Of a DNA stretch of 64,000 nt, positions 1-8,410 are shown piece after piece (positions within the stretch are counted from its first letter, which is position 1; each line of letters starts with the position of its first letter). Below the pieces are notes generated by a model. The model had not been told where the DNA came from. It worked only from the letters and a program-made list of their open reading frames with translations, and ran no database searches. The stretch is from Myxococcota bacterium. Its GTDB lineage: Bacteria; Myxococcota_C; UBA6777. Location: NCBI GenBank assembly GCA_023150835.1, contig JAKLKB010000013.1, positions 20,876 through 84,875 of the forward strand, given 5' to 3'. The position numbers were made by a program, and so were the translations under genes.

Positions 1-950
1 TCGGGATCAGCCAACAGCGCATCCGCGATGATCGGGATCGGGCGCTCCACCAACGGCAACATCACTTGTTTGCCCACCAGCGCCGCATACCCCTCAAGAC
101 GCGGTAGCTCCTCCGCGATGCGCTTGCGCAAAAGCTCCACGCGCTCCTCTTGCCCCGCTGCGATGGCCGCTTCCAGACGACGGTGCAGTTCTCCCGCAGG
201 ATCAGGATGCACCGCCACCGCCGTGTCACCCAACATCGTCTCAGGCCGCGTTGTGGCGATCTCGATAAATCGGCCCTGTTCGCCGATCACAGGGTAGCGA
301 AAAAACCAAAAGTGAGTTTTCACATTCTTGTACACAAGTTCATCGTTGGACAGCGCCGATTGAATCCCCACAGACCAGTTGATCAGACGCTTTCCGCGAT
401 ACACCAAGCCGTCACGAAACAGTTCAGAAAAAGCGTACTGAACGGCATGTGTAAATTCGGGCGACATCGTAAATTGCGTGCGTTCCCAATCCAACGAGGC
501 TCCGATCCGCCGAAGCTGCGACAAGATCCGCCCACCATAATGCTCTTTCCATTCCCAGATCCGCTCTAACATCTTGCGGCGACCGAGATCATGGCGCGTC
601 ACACGCTCATCTTCCCACAACCGGCGCTCGACCACCGCTTGCGTCGCAACCCCCGCATGATCCGTCCCCGGCATCCACAACGCCTCATACCCTTGCATCC
701 GCGCATGGCGGATCAAAAAATCCTGAATGCTGTTATTGAGCGCATGGCCCAAGTGCAACGCCCCCGTCACGTTCGGTAGCGGGATCATGATCGTGTACGG
801 CTTGCGCTGCTCGTTGACTTCGGCATGAAAAAAACCATTTTCTTCCCACCACTTGTACCATCCTTCTTCGATCATCGTTGGATCGAACGCTGGACTCTCA
901 CAAGGCGGCGGACACGCGGTGATCTCCCTCGCTGCGGGCTTCTCGAACAT
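1..950 (-). CDS. valS: Valine--tRNA ligase, N-terminal part (cut by window edge)
   Basis: This enzyme charges tRNA-Val with valine in the cytoplasm. The frame opens at ATG 950 and runs off the left edge, so about 316 N-terminal residues are visible. I translated it by hand. It starts MFEKPAAREI, and the class I HIGH motif appears as HLGH at about residues 66-69, preceded by PLPNVTG. Further on come MPGTDHAGVATQ and, in the editing-domain region, TTRPETMLGDTAVAVHP, all diagnostic of ValRS. The KMSKS loop and C-terminal coiled coil lie outside the window. No downstream neighbour can be seen; upstream is an intergenic repeat. Identification is very secure. Confidence 0.96.
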   Translation of the reverse strand, partial: MFEKPAAREITACPPPCESPAFDPTMIEEGWYKWWEENGFFHAEVNEQRKPYTIMIPLPNVTGALHLGHALNNSIQDFLIRHARMQGYEALWMPGTDHAGVATQAVVERRLWEDERVTRHDLGRRKMLERIWEWKEHYGGRILSQLRRIGASLDWERTQFTMSPEFTHAVQYAFSELFRDGLVYRGKRLINWSVGIQSALSNDELVYKNVKTHFWFFRYPVIGEQGRFIEIATTRPETMLGDTAVAVHPDPAGELHRRLEAAIAAGQEERVELLRKRIAEELPRLEGYAALVGKQVMLPLVERPIPIIADALLADP

Positions 951-1233
951 CGGCTTACTTACTCCTTGCGCTTTTCTCGCGCTTTTCCCATCTCGGCCAA
1001 AAAAACAAGGCGCGTACTATACCCAAACCAACCCACCCAAGCAAAAGGTCTTTCAAAGAGGACTTATACAGTTCTTCATAAACCCCCGTGTTCGCGCCAC
1101 TTCAAGCGACAGCGCCGTTGGTTTGAAAAGCAGTGCTCGTTTCGCCAAACACGGGGTCAAGGGGCGAACGTCCCTTGTGGGGTGTGGGGCAAAGCCCCAC
1201 CCAATCAAAACAAACCCCGCTGCGTTCTCCCTA
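951..1233. repeat. Intergenic GC-rich dispersed repeat, family A copy 1
   Basis: This gap between valS and the next minus-strand gene holds a repeat, best seen at 1141-1203. It reads CACGGGGTCAAGGGGCGAA, then TCCCTTGTGGGG, then GGGGCAAAGCCCC. Close relatives occur at 13405-13472 (same orientation) and 53852-53914 (inverted). The upstream part, from about 1059 (AGAGGACTTATACAGTT), resembles sequences at 53822 and 53998. The repeat is non-coding and contains the short inverted repeat GGGGC/GCCCC, so it can fold. Confidence 0.6.
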
Positions 1234-1959
1234 TCAAAGAGAAGTGTCTTTGTCCGCTGTCGCGCTGTGGCTTTGCTTGCGATAGGGGCGACGAGCCCCG
1301 TAAAACAAGCAACGACGGTGAAACCAACGGCGGCTTTTCATCCAGCCTTTGCGAAAGGTGGCGAGTACATCGACCACAAGGTACGCAGGCGGCGTCTTGC
1401 TGTCATTCTGACGACCGAGTGCAGCGTTGGGGTCGTTGTCCATGATCCCTTTGGCGCGATCTAGCAAACCTGTCCCTGTACCCGACCCTGTCGCAAGACT
1501 GCGCAGCGTCAACTCGGGCGGAACGGCATCTTGCACACTACACCCCGGCACTCGCTCGATTCCCACCTTGTAAGCGTTGTCATGCCCTTGCCAAGACGTT
1601 CCTTGTGTATAACTCGATGGCAGCGCAACTTCCTCGGTCGTTCCGACCCCCACGTACACCGCAACCTCTCGCGGAGCGTCCTTGATCTTGGCGATCTCGC
1701 GGCGGATCCGCGTCCGCACCGCCTCTGCCTCCAATGCCGCGTACTGTTGGCTGTCCATCGCTTCCGCGATCGCCCGATCCACCGCTGGCACCCAAAAACT
1801 CCGCTCCATCATCAAGTATCCCTGAAATGCCCCCACCCCCATCCCCAACACTACCAGCAACAAGACGATCTTTCCCATCCCACCGCCTTGACCACTGTTA
1901 TCCGCCATCGCTGCGGAACGCCCTTGTGCTGCCCGCTGACTTGACATCCCATACGCCAT
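1234..1959 (-). CDS. Hypothetical single-helix membrane protein
   Basis: I do not recognise this 241-residue protein. I chose ATG 1959 because a GGAG ribosome site lies 9-10 bases upstream; a longer frame reaching 2367 overlaps the divergent gene and looks spurious. A short Ser/Gln/Gly-rich N-terminus is followed by one strong membrane segment at about residues 29-50 (IVLLLVVLGMGVGAFQGYLM). A charged, probably helical stretch and a soluble domain come next, so a type II membrane protein with an extracytoplasmic domain is likely. The last 20 or so residues are Arg-rich and lie next to the intergenic repeat, so the true end may have been altered by repeat insertion. A perfect 22-bp direct repeat sits directly upstream. 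Confidence 0.6.
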   Translation of the reverse strand: MAYGMSSQRAAQGRSAAMADNSGQGGGMGKIVLLLVVLGMGVGAFQGYLMMERSFWVPAVDRAIAEAMDSQQYAALEAEAVRTRIRREIAKIKDAPREVAVYVGVGTTEEVALPSSYTQGTSWQGHDNAYKVGIERVPGCSVQDAVPPELTLRSLATGSGTGTGLLDRAKGIMDNDPNAALGRQNDSKTPPAYLVVDVLATFRKGWMKSRRWFHRRCLFYGARRPYRKQSHSATADKDTSL

Positions 1960-1973
1960 CGTTCTTGCTCCTT

Positions 1974-2020
1974 CGCAAACATACAGAGTTGACACACACG
2001 CAAACATACAGAGTTGACAC
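1974..2020. promoter_or_regulatory. Perfect 22-bp direct repeat upstream of the membrane protein gene
   Basis: The 22 bases at 1974-1995 recur exactly at 1999-2020 (period 25; core ATACAGAGTTGACAC). The pair lies between divergently oriented genes, 15 bases before the start at 1959. Position and near two-turn helical spacing suggest a protein-binding site, but no known operator is recognised. Each copy also carries TTGACA on the plus strand, so it may double as a -35 element. Confidence 0.4.
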
Positions 2021-2130
2021 GCGACCCCGAAACAAGCAAACACTATACACCACATTTCCCCCCACAGCGCGATCCCCACGCCCACACAAAGGATCGGATC
2101 GCTCTCCCTCCCAGAAAGGATCCCAAGCTC

Positions 2131-2586
2131 TTGACCAAAACCCTTCATGAACACATCGCTGATCCCAACATCCGAAAAGCCGTCATCCGCGACTGCGTTG
2201 TCGTCCTCGAAGAAGAAGTCAACAAAAAAGGCGGGCTCAGCGGGCTTGTCGTCAAAGGCGGCTTCAAAGTCATCAAAGGTGTCGGTAGTGGCACGCTTGA
2301 ACGCTTGATCGATTGGCTGCTCGACGAGTTTGTCGACGCCATGGAACCCTTTTACCAACAATTCCAACAGATCGACGAAGCCGCCCGCCCCACCTTTGCT
2401 CGCTTTGTCGAAGACCGCACAGACGCCGTCGCCAACGCCTTAATCGGCGTCACCGATCAACGGCGACAGCGCGCCAAAAACAAACTTCTGATCGGTGCCT
2501 ACGACAAACTCCGCCCCCAAGCCCTCCAACACGTCCGCGAAGGCGTCCCCTCCGTCGGTCGGCTCCTTCACAAATACATCGTTTAA
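2131..2586 (+). CDS. Small conserved hypothetical protein (DUF6918-like)
   Basis: This is a 151-residue soluble protein of unknown function. I chose TTG 2131, which has an AGAAAGGA ribosome site about 10 bases upstream; reading further upstream gives unnatural composition. The N-terminal half carries the pattern VVVLEEEVNKKGGLSG, then VVKGGFKVIKGV, then LLDEFVDAMEPF. From memory this matches the small family with the signature EVxxKxGLSGxxVKxxYxxVK (DUF6918); I could not verify that assignment. The rest is predicted helical with a basic C-terminus and has no signal peptide or membrane segment. It is divergent from the membrane protein gene and followed by a tandem repeat array. Confidence 0.6.
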   Translation: MTKTLHEHIADPNIRKAVIRDCVVVLEEEVNKKGGLSGLVVKGGFKVIKGVGSGTLERLIDWLLDEFVDAMEPFYQQFQQIDEAARPTFARFVEDRTDAVANALIGVTDQRRQRAKNKLLIGAYDKLRPQALQHVREGVPSVGRLLHKYIV

Positions 2587-2644
2587 CCCGCTGCTTCTCG
2601 CTTTTCACAAAAGCTAGGACTCAGACGAAATCCGCCCGTTGCGT

Positions 2645-2816
2645 GATCGTAAAACGTAGGGGCAGCCCCCTGTGGCTGCCCAACCACAGGGCAGTTCCAG
2701 CGGATCGCAAAACGTAGGGGCAGCCCCCTGTGGGCCCAACCACAGGGCAGTTCCAGCGGATCGCAAAACGTAGGGGCAGCTCCCTGTGGATGCCCAACCA
2801 CAGGGCAGATCCAGCG
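2645..2816. repeat. Three tandem copies of dispersed repeat family B (about 57 bp each)
   Basis: Three consecutive units start at 2645, 2703 and 2759. Each begins GATCG(C/T)AAAACGTAGGGG, continues CAGCCCC...CTGTGG and ends CCACAGGGCAG(T/A)TCCAGCG, so each unit is imperfectly palindromic. Related copies lie at 60496-60545, 60578-60650 and, inverted, 63767-63792. It fills most of the 300-base gap between 2586 and 2888, and I see no gene there. Confidence 0.85.
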
Positions 2817-2887
2817 GATCGCCCCTACCCTTCGATCACACTTCTCTTGGATATCGTATGACGCAGCAAAGCATCACCAGACCGCCA

Positions 2888-3373
2888 TCAATCGGCAGAT
2901 TCGGAGTCTCTTCGTCGATTTCTGGCTTCTTCGTTGGCTTTTTGTGCGGCTTCGATCAGTTCGCGGGTCGGCATCAAGATCACCAAGCAAAAGATCCCCG
3001 CCCCCATAAAGCTGTAAGAGACCTGCAAAGAAGCCCCCATCATCGACAAGATGAAGCCATAAACACAGATCGACTCACACAACGCCAGACGGAGGATGAA
3101 CACCATAAACGGATGGGCGGACTTCATCAGCACCGGCAACGCAAACAAAGCCAACACACCCACCGCCACGCTCGCCGCAGCAAATGTCATGGTGAGCAGA
3201 CTCACCATCGCTGCGCTTTCTGTGGCGCGCTTTGCGATCTGTTCGGCAGTCATCTGTGCGCGCAGGATGTAAGCGATCAGCGCATACAAAAATCCCGATC
3301 CGACCATCGCCCCCCACAACACATAAAAAATCAACCCGGGATTTCCGCCTTGTGGTTGTGTCTGTCTTGTCAT
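2888..3373 (-). CDS. Four-helix membrane protein, resembles ATP synthase c-like proteins
   Basis: This is a 161-residue integral membrane protein with four predicted helices at about residues 13-38, 55-82, 88-112 and 116-134 and a charged cytoplasmic tail. The start is ATG 3373 with AAGGAT upstream. The third helix reads LRLALCESICVYGFILS, with a Glu at position 100 inside the membrane followed by a Tyr-Gly-Phe motif. This recalls the proton-carrying helix of F/V-type c subunits, but the ATP synthase hairpin architecture and operon are absent, so I do not assign that function. It lies 25 bases downstream of the DUF4476 gene on the same strand, so the two may be co-transcribed. Confidence 0.7.
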   Translation of the reverse strand: MTRQTQPQGGNPGLIFYVLWGAMVGSGFLYALIAYILRAQMTAEQIAKRATESAAMVSLLTMTFAAASVAVGVLALFALPVLMKSAHPFMVFILRLALCESICVYGFILSMMGASLQVSYSFMGAGIFCLVILMPTRELIEAAQKANEEARNRRRDSESAD

Positions 3374-3398
3374 GGTTCTTTATCCTTTTGGAAACGGG

Positions 3399-4403
3399 CT
3401 AGTTGCAGATCTGCATCACGCGATCTTTGCTGCCTTGAAAGCTGAATTCGTTGGCGATGATGTAGGTGTTTCCGCGATCCACGAGGCCTTGGCAAAAGTA
3501 GCCAACCACTTGCAGTTTGCTGCTATCGAAGCTAAACACCCGAACGATCGCACCCACTTGGGCTGCACGCATCGGTCGCAGCGCATAACGCGAAAGATTG
3601 CGGGCGGCGTCGATCTTGCTCTTGTCAAAGGAAAACACCCGAATAAAGCGGCGGATCGAACGCCACGTCAGCACTTCATTTCGAGAGCGAAGCCCCGCAA
3701 GCCAACTCCCCAACATCCGCATCCGCGCATCATCGAAGCTTTGGTTGCTCAACGCTGCCGCAAAACTGCGGGCTTGGGATTCGGGTACAACCGAGATCTG
3801 CGGCACAGGCGGCGGTTGCACAACCACCACAGGAGGAGGAAGTTCTTGACCCGAAGGAGGAGGTTCTTGACCGGAGGGAGGAGGAACGGGGGATCCGCTC
3901 GGTGCGGGCATATCGTCATCGGATGTGTTTGCGCCTGCGGGCGGGCTACCGGGCGGAAAATCGATCGGCATGGACCCGCAACGCAAGGTGGTGATGTCTT
4001 GTTGCAGCGCGATAAAGGCTTGTTGCGGTGTGCGTGTGAAGCGGTTGAACCACAAACCATCACGGATTCCACCCACTTGCACCGCAAGGCGCTTTTTGCC
4101 GTACTCACCGGGATTACAGAAGCGTGCGAGTGGGATGCTGCGTGCGAATTTGCGTCGCATCATCGGAAAGATCCGGCGTTGTTGCCAACCCGTAGGGGTC
4201 CGAATCCACACGCGCACCATAAAGCGGCCACCGCGCATACTCATCCGACGCCATACACGCCTTTTCACACGGATATTCATCATCACTTGCCCATCCATCG
4301 GCGTCAACACCACGTTGATCGCCTGAGCTTGCGCGCTGTGTTCGACGCCAAGCATCGCCATCCACAACGCACCGCACAGCACCAGTCCTTTGAATAAACG
4401 CAT
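3399..4403 (-). CDS. Secreted protein with DUF4476 C-terminal domain
   Basis: This 334-residue protein has a signal peptide at about residues 1-27 (hydrophobic core, then SAQA). It is followed by a basic N-terminal domain, a Pro-rich linker at about 150-205 (repeated PPPSGQE) and a C-terminal domain. The C-terminal domain contains three recurrences of the pattern FSFDKSK, FSFDSSK and FSFQGSK, the hallmark of DUF4476, a domain of unknown function found in Myxococcota and Bacteroidota. The start ATG 4403 has AAAGGAGA upstream. It probably acts in the periplasm or outside the cell. The function is not known. Confidence 0.8.
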   Translation of the reverse strand: MRLFKGLVLCGALWMAMLGVEHSAQAQAINVVLTPMDGQVMMNIRVKRRVWRRMSMRGGRFMVRVWIRTPTGWQQRRIFPMMRRKFARSIPLARFCNPGEYGKKRLAVQVGGIRDGLWFNRFTRTPQQAFIALQQDITTLRCGSMPIDFPPGSPPAGANTSDDDMPAPSGSPVPPPSGQEPPPSGQELPPPVVVVQPPPVPQISVVPESQARSFAAALSNQSFDDARMRMLGSWLAGLRSRNEVLTWRSIRRFIRVFSFDKSKIDAARNLSRYALRPMRAAQVGAIVRVFSFDSSKLQVVGYFCQGLVDRGNTYIIANEFSFQGSKDRVMQICN

Positions 4404-4509
4404 CGAATCTTTCTCCTTTGTCTGTTTTTTGAAGGCTGTTTTTCTGAAAAACTGCGGGCTTCTCTGAGAGCAGGTTCGGCGGTCGTAGACGAACGACTAC
4501 CCGCTCTAT

Positions 4510-6177
4510 TCAATCTTTGCGCTCAAGCCAAAGACTCCAAAGAACCAAAAAACCCAAGAGGCTGCCCAACGCATAACCACCAAACGAGAACCACGACAAA
4601 CCCAACAAGGCAGGCGTGCCAGAGTCCGCATTCATCGTCGCGATCAGCAAAAACACAAAGGACATCGCAACCATCAACTTGCGCCCATTTTGCCTGCGGT
4701 ACTCGCGCAAAAAAGCCTCGAACTGGACGTTATCGATCCCGAACTTGATCCGCCCATTTTCCACGCCCATCAAGATCTGTTGAGCGGTAACGGGGAATTG
4801 TTTAAGCAGACGAAGAAGCTGTGTAGACTGCCGAAAAAGCTGGTTGGTGATCGATTCAAAGCTGTATCGTTCTTTGACAACCGCCCGAACATAGGGCTCG
4901 ATCGCAGCGATCAGATCCATGTCGGGGTCCATCTGTTTGCCCACTCCTTCGACCGTGATCAGCGCCTTGAACATCATCGTATAATCGGGGGGAACCGCCA
5001 TGCGATGCCGCATCGCACCTTCCAAGATATCCTGCAACAACCCGCCAAACTCGATATCGGACATCCGCGCCCCCACAAGGTGCTTGTCCATCACCAACAT
5101 CACATCCGAAACAAATCGATCATAATCCACAGGCGCACGTTTTCGACCGATCTCGTACAGCACTTCGGCCACCCCTTCGTAATCGCGCCTGATCACCGCC
5201 AACAACAGATCGATGATGTAATCTTTCATCCGAGGCGTCAGCCGCCCAACCAAACCAAAGTCGATCAACGCCACAGACAGATCTTCTTCGATCAAGATGT
5301 TCCCGGGATGTAGATCCCCATGAAAAAATCCATACACAAAGATCATCTCACACACCACACGAAGTGTATTCTTGACGATCTGTACCCGATCTCCTAGAGA
5401 CTCCGTGATCTTCGAACCTTTGATCCGCTCCATCACAAGGATGCTTTTGTTCGACAAGGCGGGATAAGGGCGTGGGATATGCACCCCTTCGGCGTCTGCA
5501 AAGTTTTGGCGAAAGCGGTTGATGTTGCGTAGCTCGTGTGTAAAGTCGATCTCTTTTAAGATCTCTTTCTCGAACTCTTCGATCATCCCCACAGGATCGA
5601 ACAATTCGATGTCTGCAAAGATCTGTGTGGCTTGCTTTGCCAAGAACTTCATCAGCGAAAGATCGCTGGTCATCGACTCCCGCGCCCCCGGGCGAGCCAC
5701 TTTGACCACCACTTCGGTATCATCGGGCAGATACGCGATATGCACTTGTGCGATCGAAGCCGAAGCAAGGGGCTTTTCCTCAAAACGCAAAAACACTTCT
5801 TGGATCGGCTTTCCCAAAGACTCCTCGACTTGGATCTTGATCACCTCGAACGGAAGGGGCGCTGCGCTTGCTTGCAGGCGCTTAAACTCCACGATGTACT
5901 CTTCGGGGACGATATCTGCCCGTGTACTCAGGATCTGCCCCAACTTGATAAACGTCGGCCCCAACTCTTGGATCGCCATGCACAGACGTTGGGGCGTCGA
6001 CATCCCTTGATCGGGCTTGGCTTCTCCCACCAAGATCCGCCCGACGATATTTTCTTGCAGGTTCATCCGCGTCACCAGTTCGCCAAAACCATGACGCACC
6101 AGCACCGTGATGATCTGTCGCAAACGGCCAACATCTTGCCACGCTTGCCCGATATTCGCATACCGCAATGGGTTCAT
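4510..6177 (-). CDS. ubiB: ABC1/UbiB family atypical protein kinase-like protein
   Basis: This is a 555-residue member of the ABC1/AarF/UbiB family, ATPases that support quinone biosynthesis and lipid homeostasis at the membrane. Family motifs are present in order. The KxGQ region is FIKLGQILSTRADIVPEEY at about residue 80, and the Ala-rich loop replacing the glycine loop is PLASASIAQVH. The catalytic segment is HGDLHPGNIL and the metal-binding segment LIDFGLVGRL. Two membrane helices end the protein. Length and C-terminal helices match UbiB. I prefer ATG 6177, with GGGAGG 7 bases upstream, over TTG 6180. No ubiquinone or menaquinone gene is nearby, so the exact quinone pathway is open. Confidence 0.88.
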   Translation of the reverse strand: MNPLRYANIGQAWQDVGRLRQIITVLVRHGFGELVTRMNLQENIVGRILVGEAKPDQGMSTPQRLCMAIQELGPTFIKLGQILSTRADIVPEEYIVEFKRLQASAAPLPFEVIKIQVEESLGKPIQEVFLRFEEKPLASASIAQVHIAYLPDDTEVVVKVARPGARESMTSDLSLMKFLAKQATQIFADIELFDPVGMIEEFEKEILKEIDFTHELRNINRFRQNFADAEGVHIPRPYPALSNKSILVMERIKGSKITESLGDRVQIVKNTLRVVCEMIFVYGFFHGDLHPGNILIEEDLSVALIDFGLVGRLTPRMKDYIIDLLLAVIRRDYEGVAEVLYEIGRKRAPVDYDRFVSDVMLVMDKHLVGARMSDIEFGGLLQDILEGAMRHRMAVPPDYTMMFKALITVEGVGKQMDPDMDLIAAIEPYVRAVVKERYSFESITNQLFRQSTQLLRLLKQFPVTAQQILMGVENGRIKFGIDNVQFEAFLREYRRQNGRKLMVAMSFVFLLIATMNADSGTPALLGLSWFSFGGYALGSLLGFLVLWSLWLERKD

Positions 6178-6337
6178 CAAAAAGCCTCCCTCGGCTCAAA
6201 TAGACAGGTCACGACTCGCTTTTTTATCGTCCAGCTCGAAAAAGACGGTGACTTGCGAAAGAGTTGTTGCACAAGCAACCGCATCATACAAACATCCGAC
6301 AATCACCACAAACCTTTCCTTCACAAAAGGAACCTTT

Positions 6338-6913
6338 ATGCCCTTATACCGCTCGCTTTGCAACGCGCCCATTCCGCTCGGGCGTTTTTTTTGTTGGTTC
6401 GGAGTGTCGGCGCTGATCGTGATGGCAGGAGTGCAAGCCACACACGCGCAAAGTACCCGTCCCACCGCACAAAAAGAACGAGATTCCATGCTTTTGCGCC
6501 ATCGCATCGAGATGGGCGCACAAGTCGACTTTTCTCGCGACGCACGCGCCCCTTTTGGGGCGGGACTGCGCGTGGGTTATCAATATCGGATGCTTGCGCA
6601 GATCCACCTTGGCGCGTGGGTGCATTGGGCGTATCACGGCGTTGCGCAAGAGGCGCGGGCTGCGCTTGGTCTACATCTGCTCCTTGATCTGTTGCCGATC
6701 ATGCCCTTTCTTCAACTCAGCTTTGGCTTGCAAACCCGCCTCACGCCGATCGGCCTATTCTTTACACCGGACGTTCATGCGGCTCTCGGTGTCGAGATCC
6801 CGATCAGTACGCGCTGGCGTCTTGGTGCAGCCTTCCACTTTTACCTCCCCACTTCCCCCGAATCTTTCCCCACAACACAAAGCTTGCTTCTCCATGCGGC
6901 ATGGGTATGGTAG
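6338..6913 (+). CDS. Outer-membrane beta-barrel-like protein
   Basis: This 191-residue exported protein has a signal peptide of about 38 residues ending THAQ. The remainder alternates polar and aromatic/hydrophobic residues in short stretches bounded by Gly and Arg, ends in Trp-Val-Trp, and is typical of a small outer-membrane barrel. The start ATG 6338 is preceded by AAAAGGAA. The next gene, 60 bases on, encodes a protein of the same general type, so they may form a unit. No specific family is recognised. Confidence 0.7.
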   Translation: MPLYRSLCNAPIPLGRFFCWFGVSALIVMAGVQATHAQSTRPTAQKERDSMLLRHRIEMGAQVDFSRDARAPFGAGLRVGYQYRMLAQIHLGAWVHWAYHGVAQEARAALGLHLLLDLLPIMPFLQLSFGLQTRLTPIGLFFTPDVHAALGVEIPISTRWRLGAAFHFYLPTSPESFPTTQSLLLHAAWVW

Positions 6914-6972
6914 ACTCCAATCGTTTTGTATCCCTGAGGCCGCAACCTCACTTGTAGAGAAAGGAGCTTGGG

Positions 6973-7617
6973 ATGATCCACATCCTTCGCTGTATCCGTC
7001 AAATTGCTTTGTTTGGTTTGCTTCTTTCGGGCGCTTCCCTTGCCTTGCCTTCCCAAGCCCACGCACAATTCAAACACCACGGGTTGGGCATCATCGCAGG
7101 AACGCGCTACACCTTTAACGTCGAAGGCGATCCCAACTCTCCAAACGCGCTCGCCAAGCGTGGCTACGGCGTCAGCATCGCCTACTTCAATTTCGGCCTC
7201 GAATACCAATACCGCTTCCTCAACAACTGGCTCGTGGGTGTCGATGCCCATATCTCTTTCCATAGCTGCAACGCTGGAAATCCCCCTGTCTCCAAAGGCG
7301 GCTCTGCGGTCTGCGAACGCGCCGTCTCGACGCCGATTATGTTCGCCGCCATGACCGAGATCCGCTATCTTTTCCTGACCGACGAGTTCCGTCCCTACGT
7401 CGGTTTGGGGATCGGCGTCTGGCAATCGCTGGCTTTTGTCGAAGAAGGTCTGACTTCTTTTGGCGGCGTTGTGACGGTCGGATTTGAATACTTTGTCAAA
7501 GAAGAGATCTCGATCGGTTTGCGCATCCGAAACGGACTCCAACTGCTCATCGGAGCCCAAAATATCACGCCCTTTTATACCCTGTCTGGCGGCTTTGTTT
7601 TTAACGCCTACTTCTAG
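6973..7617 (+). CDS. Outer-membrane beta-barrel protein
   Basis: This is a 214-residue protein with a signal peptide (residues about 1-31, cleavage after SQAHA) and an OmpW/OmpA-barrel-like body: GLGIIAGTRYTF, YFNFGLEYQYRF, YVGLGIGVWQSLAF, and a C-terminal strand ending NAYF, the aromatic C-terminal signature of outer-membrane proteins. Two Cys in the middle could form a disulfide. A strong AAAGGAG site precedes ATG 6973. The imperfect inverted repeat TGAGG/CCTCA at 6934-6950 sits in its leader. The function is unknown. Confidence 0.75.
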   Translation: MIHILRCIRQIALFGLLLSGASLALPSQAHAQFKHHGLGIIAGTRYTFNVEGDPNSPNALAKRGYGVSIAYFNFGLEYQYRFLNNWLVGVDAHISFHSCNAGNPPVSKGGSAVCERAVSTPIMFAAMTEIRYLFLTDEFRPYVGLGIGVWQSLAFVEEGLTSFGGVVTVGFEYFVKEEISIGLRIRNGLQLLIGAQNITPFYTLSGGFVFNAYF

Positions 7618-7793
7618 CACCACACCTCAATGCCTACCTCTCACGTCACCCTGCGCTGACTCCCCTGCTTTCTCCTGTCTGATCCGCCTTTTCCTTCGTT
7701 TCTCTTGCTCACGAAAATCCTTTGACGGCGGGTGACTCTTCTGTTAAGAAGCGGGCCACACGCCCCAAGGCCCCCGCACAAGGAGATATCATC

Positions 7794-8342
7794 GTGTCGA
7801 TCTTCAAAGACTCTCCCTTCGAGATCCTGCTCACCCAAGAACAAATCCATACCCGCATCCAAGAACTCGGTGCGCAGATCACCCAAGACTACCAAGACAA
7901 AGATCTCGTCTTGGTCGGCGTCTTGCGTGGAAGTTACCTCTTCCTCGCCGATCTCTCCCGTCACATCGATCTGCCTTTGATCGTCGACTTTCTTGCGGTC
8001 TCTTCGTACGGCACACGCACCCAAAGCTCGGGGGTCGTTCGCCTGACCAGCGACCTCTCGACCTCCATCGTCGACAAAGATGTCCTCATCGTCGAAGATA
8101 TCATCGACACAGGCTTGACCATGAACTACTTGGTCGAAAATCTCCAAACACGAAAACCCCGTTCTATCCGCGTCTGCTCGCTCCTCGATAAACCTGCCCG
8201 CAACATCCAGCCCGTCACAGTTCACTACCTCGGCTTCGAGATCCCCGACAAATTTGTCGTCGGATACGGACTCGATTATATGGGACGTTATCGAAACCTC
8301 CCTTACATCGGCTTTCTTAGTCACCCTCCCGTCGAAGACTAA
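7794..8342 (+). CDS. hpt: Hypoxanthine phosphoribosyltransferase
   Basis: This purine salvage enzyme transfers ribose 5-phosphate from PRPP to hypoxanthine or guanine. I chose GTG 7794 because AAGGAG lies 9 bases upstream and the resulting 182 residues match the family length; the frame is open to 7722 but the extra residues are unlike the family. The PRPP-binding loop is VLIVEDIIDTGLTM. The N-terminal VLVGVLRGSYLFLADL and the flexible-loop region SSYG are typical, as is the C-terminal VVGYGLDYMGRYRNLPYIG. It is convergent with the giant gene that ends at 8411. Confidence 0.93.
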   Translation: MSIFKDSPFEILLTQEQIHTRIQELGAQITQDYQDKDLVLVGVLRGSYLFLADLSRHIDLPLIVDFLAVSSYGTRTQSSGVVRLTSDLSTSIVDKDVLIVEDIIDTGLTMNYLVENLQTRKPRSIRVCSLLDKPARNIQPVTVHYLGFEIPDKFVVGYGLDYMGRYRNLPYIGFLSHPPVED

Positions 8343-8410
8343 TCCCTCCCTCCCGCGAACTTCTTCCTAGACATACTCTCTCGATCGGGCGCAGCCCGCC
8401 CCTTGCTGCT

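Noticed and set aside
2645-2816. CRISPR-like appearance of the three tandem units
   Set aside because: Units are adjacent without variable spacers, are themselves palindromic, and recur singly elsewhere; no cas genes are present.
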